Assembly (NCBI GenBank): GCA_022013685.1
Contig: JAKLPV010000054.1
Span: 1 to 64,000 of the forward strand
Source of the DNA: Anaerolineae bacterium
GTDB lineage: Bacteria; Chloroflexota; Anaerolineae; Anaerolineales; Villigracilaceae
Length of the DNA: 64,000 nt
Direction: 5' to 3'
Made by a program: the position numbers and the translations under genes. The first letter of the stretch is position 1. Each line of letters opens with the position of its first letter. The notes beneath the pieces are model-generated. The model did no database searches and had not been told where the DNA came from. It saw only the letters and a program-made list of their open reading frames with translations. Shown one piece after another: positions 32,454 to 40,600 of this stretch.

Positions 32454-33509
32454 ATGTCCTCCCTGCCTCCTGTCAATACTCCTTACATGCTAGATTTTCT
32501 GGTGCGTTTGCTCAACACCCCCTCACCCACCGGCCATGCTGAAGCGGGAATCGCGCTTGTCGAAAGCGAACTTGCAGCCATCAACCTGCCGACCTTGCAA
32601 TCCAGCCGAACCCGCAAAGGCGCACTGGTGGCCCGTTGGGAAGGTAGAAAAAATGATGCTCCGCGCGCCCTGACCGCCCATGTTGATACGCTCGGTGCGA
32701 TGGTCAAGGAAATAAAGCCCAACGGACGATTGAAACTGACCCGCATCGGTGGACTGGTGGTGGGCGGGGTTGAGACCGAGGGTTGCTGGGTTCTCACCCA
32801 GGGCGGGACGCGGATTCGCGGCTCGTACCTTTTTCAGCAGGCGTCCGGTCACGTTTACGGGGCGGCGGCCCATGAGGGCAAGCGCAGCGAGGAAACGATG
32901 GAAGTCCGCCTGGATGCCCGAGCTGCCAACCCCGAGCAAACCCGCGCCCTGGGCGTCAACATTGGTGATTTTGTCGTTTTTGACACCCGCACCGAAATCA
33001 ATGAGGGCTTTGTTCGCTCACGTTTCCTGGACGATAAAGCCTGTGTCGCCAACCTGGTGGCGGCCATTAAAGCCCTGGCCGATGCCGGTTTAACGCCTGC
33101 CCAAACCACTTACTTCCACTTCAGCAACTACGAGGAAGTCGGGCATGGCGCATCGGCTGGCATTCCCGCCGATGTGCATGAACTGGTTACGGTCGATATG
33201 GCTGCTGTCGGCGATGGACAAGAGTCGGACGAATTCCACGCCACCCTGTGCGTCAAAGACAGCGGCGGCCCGTACCATCACGGCCTGAGCCAGAAATTGC
33301 GCCGCCTGGCCGGGATCTATGATATTCATCACAAGATTGACACTTATCCCAACTACGGTTCAGATGGCGAGGCCTTCTGGCGCGCGGGCGGCGATGTGGC
33401 GGTTGCGCTGATCGGTCCCGGCGTGGACGCCTCCCACAACTACGAGCGCACCCATGTTGATGCCTTGGAAGCGACGACGAACTGGGTTGTGGCTTACCTG
33501 CTTGATTAG
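32454..33509 (+). CDS. M42 family metallopeptidase (glutamyl/endoglucanase-type aminopeptidase)
   Basis: A dinuclear metal aminopeptidase (351 residues), usually a large cytoplasmic complex (TET-like). Metal ligands are seen in ALTAHVDTLGAMV (His-Asp), RSRFLDDKACVANLVA (Asp), NYEEVGHGAS (Glu-Glu), TVDMAAVGDG (Asp) and the final GVDASHNYERTHVDAL (His). Order and spacing match M42 rather than M20. It starts 15 bp after the thioesterase and ends 8 bp before the oxidoreductase; the three are likely one operon. Confidence 0.9.
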   Translation: MSSLPPVNTPYMLDFLVRLLNTPSPTGHAEAGIALVESELAAINLPTLQSSRTRKGALVARWEGRKNDAPRALTAHVDTLGAMVKEIKPNGRLKLTRIGGLVVGGVETEGCWVLTQGGTRIRGSYLFQQASGHVYGAAAHEGKRSEETMEVRLDARAANPEQTRALGVNIGDFVVFDTRTEINEGFVRSRFLDDKACVANLVAAIKALADAGLTPAQTTYFHFSNYEEVGHGASAGIPADVHELVTVDMAAVGDGQESDEFHATLCVKDSGGPYHHGLSQKLRRLAGIYDIHHKIDTYPNYGSDGEAFWRAGGDVAVALIGPGVDASHNYERTHVDALEATTNWVVAYLLD

Positions 33510-33517
33510 GAGTGACC

Positions 33518-34612
33518 ATGAAACTGGATGCCGCTTTATCCCCTGCGCGTCTTGCGGATGTACCCGCAATTGCCACGGCTGCCGAGGCCGCTGGCTTCGA
33601 CTGCCTGTGGACGACCGAAACCCAGCATGACCCCTTCCTGCCGCACACGCTGATCGCCGAGCACACCTCGCGCATCCGCATGGGAACGGGCATCGCCGTT
33701 TCGTTTGCGCGGTCCCCGGCCACGTTGGCCTATACTGCATGGGACCTGGCTGCCCAATCGAATGGACGATTCATCCTGGGGTTGGGCACTCAGGTCAAGG
33801 CGCACATCGAACGCCGCTTCGGCATGGAATGGCCCGTTTCCGTAACCGGCAAGCTGCGCGAACAAATCCAGGTTATGCGCGCCCTGTGGCACACCTGGCA
33901 GACCGGCGAAGTACTCAATCATCGCGGTGAGTATTACAAGATTACGCTCATGTCGCCGTTTTTTAATCCCGGGCCATTGCCTCCCCCCATTTCCGACGAA
34001 GCTCAGTCGCAAATGGGGGGACAGAGGGGGGCCATTTCCGGCGAAGCTCAGCCGCAGATGGGGGCGCCGAAGACAGCCGTTCCCATCTACATCGCCGGGG
34101 TCAATACGGGGTTGGCAAAACTGGCCGGGGAATTGTGCAACGGCTTTCTCGTCCATCCTTTTCACACACCAGATTACCTGCGCGAAGTCCTGCATCCGGC
34201 AATTCGCGCAGGGGCTGACAAGACAGGCAGACAAAAGCAGTTGATTGCGATCTCGGCTTCGGTTTTCGCGGCAACAAATCACAAAGAGCGCGAATATTGC
34301 CGCCAACAGGTTTCCTTTTATGCTTCGACGCCCTCCTACCGCCCGGTGATGGCTCTGCATGGCTGGGAAGAGATCGCCGCGAAACTCTCCATGTTGGCTG
34401 CGCGCGGCGAATGGCAGGACATGCCCGCTCTCATCAGTGATAAAATCTTGTCGACTTTTGTAACCGAAGCTGGCAGCCCCCAGGAACTGGCCCTCGCACT
34501 CAAGGAACGTTATACAGGTCTGGCTGATCGCCTGACTCTCTATATCCCTTTTATGCCAGGCGAAAAAGATTCCTGGTGGCGTGATTTAGCCGCCCAATTT
34601 GCACAACAATAA
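33518..34612 (+). CDS. LLM-class F420-dependent oxidoreductase with in-frame palindromic repeats
   Basis: A luciferase-like TIM-barrel enzyme of 364 residues, close to the TIGR03617 group of F420-dependent oxidoreductases. It shows DCLWTTETQHDPFLPHTLIAEHTSRIRMGTGIAVSFARSPATLAYTAWDL, GRFILGLGTQVKAHIERRFGMEW and PIYIAGVNTGLAKLAGELCNGF. Between FFNPGP and VPIYIAG, where relatives have only a few residues, about 30 extra residues (PPISDEAQSQMGG...AISGEAQPQMGAP) are encoded by two copies of a palindromic DNA element. The frame is intact. ATG 33518 has AGGAG at 6 bp. F420 use is inferred from the family. Confidence 0.82.
   Translation: MKLDAALSPARLADVPAIATAAEAAGFDCLWTTETQHDPFLPHTLIAEHTSRIRMGTGIAVSFARSPATLAYTAWDLAAQSNGRFILGLGTQVKAHIERRFGMEWPVSVTGKLREQIQVMRALWHTWQTGEVLNHRGEYYKITLMSPFFNPGPLPPPISDEAQSQMGGQRGAISGEAQPQMGAPKTAVPIYIAGVNTGLAKLAGELCNGFLVHPFHTPDYLREVLHPAIRAGADKTGRQKQLIAISASVFAATNHKEREYCRQQVSFYASTPSYRPVMALHGWEEIAAKLSMLAARGEWQDMPALISDKILSTFVTEAGSPQELALALKERYTGLADRLTLYIPFMPGEKDSWWRDLAAQFAQQ
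33983..34020. repeat. Palindromic repeat inside the oxidoreductase gene, copy 1
   Basis: CCCCCCATTT pairs with AAATGGGGGG, then one mismatch, then CGAC/GTCG around the loop GAAGCTCA. The 38-bp palindrome is read in frame as PPISDEAQSQMGG. Confidence 0.85.
34032..34061. repeat. Palindromic repeat inside the oxidoreductase gene, copy 2
   Basis: Same design: CCATTT pairs with AGATGG, one mismatch, CGGC/GCCG around the identical loop GAAGCTCA. The stem changes are mostly compensatory (CGAC/GTCG to CGGC/GCCG). Read in frame as AISGEAQPQMGA, 45-48 bp after copy 1. Confidence 0.8.
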
Positions 34613-34631
34613 CCCCGGAGCAAACCATACA

Positions 34632-35444
34632 ATGTCTGACTCAACGCACAGCGGGCGCAACAAAGACTTCCTCTACCTGCACACCAACAGCCTGCCCTAT
34701 TTTCGCGGATTACTGCGCGCAGTTGAATCGCGCTTTTACCTGGATATCGACCTGCCCTCCCCGACTCTGGATGTGGGCTGCGGTGACGGGCATTTTGCCA
34801 GCCTGACCTTCGACCGTCCGCTCGAAGTTGGTCTCGACCCCTGGCATGCCCCCATCCATGAAGCGAAACAATACAACGCCTACAACCTGCTGGTCGAAGC
34901 CGACGGTGGGAGGATGCCTTACGAGGACGGGAAGTTTGCCAGCGCGGTCAGCAATTCGGTGCTGGAGCATATCCCACACCTGGATGTTGTCCTGGCCGAG
35001 ACGGCGCGGGTCTTGCAGCCGGGTGCGTTATTTGTCTTTTGTGTTCCCAACCACAACTTCTTACCCAACCTGTCTGTGGCGCGTTTTTTTGATGCCATCG
35101 GCTTGAAATCGCTGGCCGCGACTTATCGCAGTTTCTTTAATAAGATTTCCCGCCATCACCATTGCGATGATCCCGAAACCTGGCAAATACGCCTTGAAAA
35201 AGCCGGTTTCAAGATCGAAAAATACTGGCATTATTTTTCTCCTGCCGCGCTATCTGTGCTCGAGTGGGGACATTATTTCGGCCTGCCATCGCTGGTCACG
35301 AAAAAGTTATTTGGCCGTTGGATACTTATCCCGGCGCGCTGGAATCTGTCCCTCTTGCTGGCCTCCCTGCGCCGCTATTACGATGAGCCTGTCCCGCAGC
35401 AGCAAGGCGCATACACATTCTATATCACCCGCCGTGTTGGATAG
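34632..35444 (+). CDS. Class I SAM-dependent methyltransferase
   Basis: 270 residues. The SAM motif is PTLDVGCGDGHFASLTFDRPLEVGLDPWHAP, motif II NLLVEADGGRMPYEDGKFASAVSNSVLEHIPHLDVVLAETARVLQPGALFVFCVPN. This is the Methyltransf_11 pattern. A C-terminal ~90 residues contain two hydrophobic stretches (VLEWGHYFGLPSLV, SLLLASLRRYY) that may attach it to the membrane. Its place between the oxidoreductase and the GT39/DUF2298 block suggests a glycan or lipid acceptor, which is inference. Confidence 0.82.
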   Translation: MSDSTHSGRNKDFLYLHTNSLPYFRGLLRAVESRFYLDIDLPSPTLDVGCGDGHFASLTFDRPLEVGLDPWHAPIHEAKQYNAYNLLVEADGGRMPYEDGKFASAVSNSVLEHIPHLDVVLAETARVLQPGALFVFCVPNHNFLPNLSVARFFDAIGLKSLAATYRSFFNKISRHHHCDDPETWQIRLEKAGFKIEKYWHYFSPAALSVLEWGHYFGLPSLVTKKLFGRWILIPARWNLSLLLASLRRYYDEPVPQQQGAYTFYITRRVG

Positions 35445-35504
35445 GTTTAAGCCTGCCCTGTTATTTTTCAAATTAAACTTTATTTGTAGGAGATAATTTG
35501 CATC

Positions 35505-37658
35505 ATGGAAGAACCAAGTGTCCTCGATTATCTTAAAGCAAAGCTAAATCCCTGGTCGCACGAGAAGATAGAATTGCCTGAGCAGGCTGAACAGCCTGAA
35601 GATGGCGGGCTGTCCTCGTCCTTGCCCGCTGAACCGGCCAGGCAGCCTTTTTGGAAAAAAGATTTCCGTCAAATACCGTGGCGTTCCCTGCTGGCCTTGG
35701 GCCTTGCGCTGGTTGGACAATCGCTTTTGGAGCCTCCTGCGCCCCAACCGATCCCGGCAGTCGCATTTTATTTTTTTGCCCTGCTCTTCTTCATCTGGGC
35801 GGTCTGGCGCTCCGAGTGGCTGATGCCTGAATTCCGTCAACAGACATTTGATCTCGATCCGGGCACGATCCGGCTCGTTCCGCTGTTTGCCGCCTGTGCC
35901 GTCGGACTGGTTGCTTTCTTCTTTCTGGGCGGTAACCAGTTCAACAAACTTAACGTCAGCCTGTGGTTGCTGGCGACAGGTTTGTTTGTATACAGCCTGT
36001 GGATACCTAAAACGAGCTGGCGCGAGCGCTGGCAACAAACCAGGGATTTCTTTGCGCGCGGTTCCTGGTCTTTGCAGATCACTCCCTGGTTAATCCTGTT
36101 GGTTTTTATCTGGGGTGTGGCGATTTTTTACCGTTTCTATAATCTAAATGCTGTTCCGGCAGAGCCATTTAGCGATCACGCTGAAAAGTTACTCGATGTC
36201 TATGACATTACCCAGGGTAAAACGAGCATTTTTTTTGAGCGCAATACTGGTCGTGAATTTTTCCAAATGTATTTAACCCTGGCCGTTAGCGCCTTGTTTG
36301 GCACGGGTATATCCTTCCTGGCGCTCAAGTTGGGCACAGCCCTGGCAGGTTTTTTTACCCTGCCTTATGTCTACCTGTTGGGCAAGGAACTCTTCAACAA
36401 ACGTGTTGCCTTGCTGGCCCTTGCGCTGACGGCTTTTGCCTACTGGCCGAACGTTATCAGCCGGGTCGGACTGCGTTTTCCGCTTTACCCGCTCTTTGCG
36501 GCGCCGGTGCTTTTCTACTTGGTGCGAGGATTGCGCACCCAAAACCGTAATGATTTCATTCTCTCCGGATTGTTCCTTGGGCTTGGCCTGCATGGGTACA
36601 GTTCGTTTCGGTTTGTGCCTATTTTTGTTGTAATTGCGGTTCTGATTTATCTGTTGCATGTGCGAAGCAGCCAAATTCGCCAGCAGACCTTCCTCGCGAC
36701 CATTATGCTGGCTTTGGCTGCTTTTTTTATCTTCCTGCCTTTGGTGCGCTATGCTATCGACCATCCCGATGCAGTTGCCTATCGCGCCCTGACCCGCCTG
36801 ACGAGTTCGGAAACGCCCTTGCCCGGTGCGCCTTTGGCGATTTTCTTTGACAATCTGAAAAATGCCATGCTGATGTTTAACTGGGACAATGGCAATATCT
36901 GGGTTCATTCTGTGATGAGACGTCCCGCGCTGGATGTGATATCAGCCGTTTTCTTTGTCTTTGGCTTCATTTTCCTGCTCGCGCGTTACTATCGCCAGCG
37001 AGACTGGCGCGACCTGTTCCTGATTCTCTCTGTGCCCATGCTGTTGATGCCCTCCATTCTTTCTCTGGCGTTTCCAATGGAAAACCCGTCCCTGAATCGA
37101 ACCGGCGGCGCATATGTTACAGTTTTTATTATTGTTGCTTTTGCCATCGATGCTCTCTACCGAGGATTCAGGCAGCTTGGCTGGCGCAATGGGGCCATAA
37201 TACTGATAGCGATCTTACTCTCCTGGTCGGCAATGCTCAACTATGATCTGGTATTCAATAAATATGCCAACCAGTTCCGCTATAGCGCCTGGAATACATC
37301 TGAAATTGCCAACGTAACCCGCTCTTTCATGACCGCCGGGAACCCGATGAAAAACGCCTGGGTGATTCCCTATCCATTCTGGATCGATACCCGCCTGGTG
37401 GGTGTCTGGCTGGGCGACCCAACCTACGACCCGGTGCTTTGGTCGGATCAGGTTGGTGATACGGTTTACGTTGCCGGTAACAAGCTCTTTTTTGTCAAAG
37501 ATAATGATTCTGATTCGTTGGCCCTGCTTCGCGAAGTTTACCCACAGGGCGCATTGAGTTATTATCACGCTGCGCCCGGTCTGATCGGAAAAGATTTCTG
37601 GGTCTTTTCCGTTCCCGATACGGCCATCCTCCCTGATTCAGCCATAACCCAGCCTTGA
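35505..37658 (+). CDS. GT39/ArnT-like membrane glycosyltransferase
   Basis: 717 residues: a cytoplasmic Pro/Glu-rich N-terminus (~50 residues), about twelve membrane helices and a short periplasmic tail. After the third or fourth helix AEPFSDHAEKLLDVYDITQGKTSIFFERNTGREFFQMYL carries the Asp-His and Glu expected in the first external loop of GT39/GT83 enzymes, which move sugars from polyprenyl phosphate to protein or lipid. LGKELFNKRVALLALALTAFAYWPNVISRVGLRFPLYPLF is also typical. GGAG precedes ATG 35505. The stop overlaps the next start (TGATG). Confidence 0.8.
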   Translation: MEEPSVLDYLKAKLNPWSHEKIELPEQAEQPEDGGLSSSLPAEPARQPFWKKDFRQIPWRSLLALGLALVGQSLLEPPAPQPIPAVAFYFFALLFFIWAVWRSEWLMPEFRQQTFDLDPGTIRLVPLFAACAVGLVAFFFLGGNQFNKLNVSLWLLATGLFVYSLWIPKTSWRERWQQTRDFFARGSWSLQITPWLILLVFIWGVAIFYRFYNLNAVPAEPFSDHAEKLLDVYDITQGKTSIFFERNTGREFFQMYLTLAVSALFGTGISFLALKLGTALAGFFTLPYVYLLGKELFNKRVALLALALTAFAYWPNVISRVGLRFPLYPLFAAPVLFYLVRGLRTQNRNDFILSGLFLGLGLHGYSSFRFVPIFVVIAVLIYLLHVRSSQIRQQTFLATIMLALAAFFIFLPLVRYAIDHPDAVAYRALTRLTSSETPLPGAPLAIFFDNLKNAMLMFNWDNGNIWVHSVMRRPALDVISAVFFVFGFIFLLARYYRQRDWRDLFLILSVPMLLMPSILSLAFPMENPSLNRTGGAYVTVFIIVAFAIDALYRGFRQLGWRNGAIILIAILLSWSAMLNYDLVFNKYANQFRYSAWNTSEIANVTRSFMTAGNPMKNAWVIPYPFWIDTRLVGVWLGDPTYDPVLWSDQVGDTVYVAGNKLFFVKDNDSDSLALLREVYPQGALSYYHAAPGLIGKDFWVFSVPDTAILPDSAITQP

Positions 37659-40600
37659 TGCTTATGAAATCGCGCAGACTTTCTTTTTCCTGGTTATTTG
37701 ATGCTTTACTGATCGTGGTTCTGCTTTTTGGGGCTTATTTTCGGCTCATTGGCCCCAATTGGACCCTGGAACAATTCTGGCTGGGCCTGACCGGCCAGGC
37801 CGAAATGCCATCCCTGGTTTCAGATTGGGATCAAAGCCAGCACCTGCATCCCGACGAGCGCTTTCTGACGATGGTTTCAAGCTCCATTTCGCTGGTCAAA
37901 GGCTGTAACGATCCAGAATTGTCAATTCAAGACTGCCCCACCGACAAAAAACAGTGGATTTCGATCTCTGAATATTTCGACACCCTCAACTCGCCGTTCA
38001 ACCCCAACAACCGCGGCTACGGTTTTTACGTCTATGGCACATTGCCGCTCTTGATCGTCCGTTATGTTGGCGAACTGGTCGGCATGACCGGCTACGATGA
38101 AATTACCCTGGTTGGGCGGCAAATTTCCGCATTCATCGATCTTGGCTCGATCTTCATGCTTTATTTGCTGGCCTCGCGCCTGTATGGACGCCGGGTTGGC
38201 TTGCTGGCCGCAGCCTTTTCCGCGTTGGCGGTCACACAGATCCAGCAGTCGCACTTTTACACTGTCGATAACTTCCCGACCCTATTCATTCTCCTGGCGG
38301 CTTATTTTGCGCTGGATGTCTCCCTCGCAAGCCGGATGCGTGTCGACAGCCGGGATGGGGGCTGGGCCGGTGTTGCCCGCAGCATTCTCACCTCTGGCCT
38401 GTTCTGGTATTCGATTTTGTTCGGTTTGGCGACCGGCATGGCGATGGCCTCCAAGATCAACGCTGCCCCGGTGGCCGGACTCCTGCCCCTGGCCCTGCTG
38501 CTCCACTTCTGGCGCACCAGAAACGAACCGCTTGAAGGGCCTCTCCCGGTGGATATCGATGAATTGGACGATGCGCAGGCTGACACTGCCTCGATTGTTC
38601 ATCCGGCTCCGGCTGCCAGCCGCTACGATTACCTGTGGACCCTGGCCGGGTTCCTTGTCCTGGGCGCATTCTTTACGATTTTGTCCTTCCGCATCTTCCA
38701 ACCCTATGCTTTTAGCGGTCCGGGCTTCCTGGGCTTTGCGCCCAACCCGGCCTGGATCCAAGTCATCGCCGAGCAGCGCGCCCAGGCCGGGGGGGATGTT
38801 GACTATCCTCCTGCCCTGCAATGGGCGCGGCGCGCAAAAACCTTCTCGCTTGAAAATATCGTCGCCTGGGGGCTGGGCTGGCCGCTTGGTATCCTGGCCT
38901 GTGTTGGATTTCTTTACATGGGTTGGCGCATCCTGCGCGGCGAGTGGCCCAAACACATCCTGCTTTGGGTGTGGACGGGTGCCTACTTTGCATGGCAGTC
39001 GATGGAGTGGAATCCGACCATGCGCTACCAGTTGCCCATCTACCCGTTGCTGGCAATGATGGCGGCCTGGTTCATCTTTAACGGCCCGCGCTGGAGGTTG
39101 GCCCCTGACCCGGATCAGCCTGCGAGCGAGGGACGTTCGCACCCGCTGATGGTTGGGCTGTACGGTTTGCTTGGTTTGGCTGTGCTCGTTGCAACCTTCG
39201 GCTGGGCCTATGCTTTTACGCGCATCTATACCCGTGAGCATTCCCGTGTCCAGGCCACGCGCTGGATTTATCAGAACGTTCCTGGCCCAATCAATGTCAT
39301 GACCGCGCAGAATGGCGTTTTATTTCAGCAGCCCCTGCCTTATTCTGCCGGTTTTATTATCAGCCCGGCCACGCCTCTGGTGACGCAATTCAGCGCCAAT
39401 CACAGCGGCAACTTACAAGAACTGACTTTTGCTCATGCCCTTGACCTGCTCGCCAGCGGCCCGCAAGTCGTCAACGTTTTGATTGGCGATGATTTTGCTT
39501 TTGGGCCTGAATCTGTTTTGGCGAGCGCCACTGTCCAGGCCGATTTTTCGGCCCAGGGTGACTCGCGTGGCAAACCCTATGCCATTCGCTTCGACCCACC
39601 TGCCAGGATCGAAGCCGGGCAAGTCTACTACATCCGCATTGAAAGCAGTAACCAACTGACCTTTTCAGGCTCGGCCGTGGTCAGTGAAACGGATTGGGAT
39701 GACGGTCTGCCTTTGCGCATGGACGGTTACGATGGCTATGGCGGCATTTATGAAGGTGGCCTGAAATTTCAAGCCTATTGGGATGACAACGAAGAAAAAT
39801 TGAACCTTTTCTATACCGGCCTCGATCAGGGCGATTACCTTTTCATCTCGTCCAATCGCCAGTGGGGTACGACCACCCGCGTCCCGGAGCGTTATCCACT
39901 GACGACCGCGTTCTATTATGCCCTGCTCGGCTGCCCGGCCAACGAAGATGTCTTGCGCTGTTACAGCGTTGCCCGCCCCGGCATGTTCCAGGAGCAGTTG
40001 GGTTATGAGTTAATTCAGGTATTTGAATCGTATCCCACTCTTGACCTGGGCGAGCTCGGCTTCCGGGAGTTCAACACCCAGGGTGCAGATGAAGCCTTTA
40101 CAGTTTATGACCATCCCAAGGTTTTGCTCTTCAAGAAGAGCGATTCTTACGATCCGCAGGCGGTGCGCGACATCCTCGGCCAGGTGGATTTGACCCAGGC
40201 GGTGCGCCTGACCCCGCTTCGCGCAGGCAGTTTTCCCGGCGGAGAGATGACTCCGCGCGTGTGCCTTGGCCAGCCGACTTTGTGCCACATGCTCGGCGCG
40301 CCCGAGGCGGCTCAACTGGCTGGCCAGGGCTTGGGCACAACCTCCTTCGGGATGATGCTTTCGTCCGAGCGGCTGGCGATCCAGCGCGCGGGCGGCACTT
40401 GGAGCGAGTTGTTTTCTTACGATTATTTGCAGAACCGCTTCCCGATACTTGGTTTGCTGCTCTGGTATGGCTTCCTGTTTATCCTGGGAGTGTTTACTTA
40501 CCCCCTCCTGCGCCTCCTGCTGCCGGGCCTGGCGGACCGCGGTTACCCGCTCGCGCGCCTGTCGGGACTGGTCTTGCTGGCCTGGATGGTCTGGTTCCCG

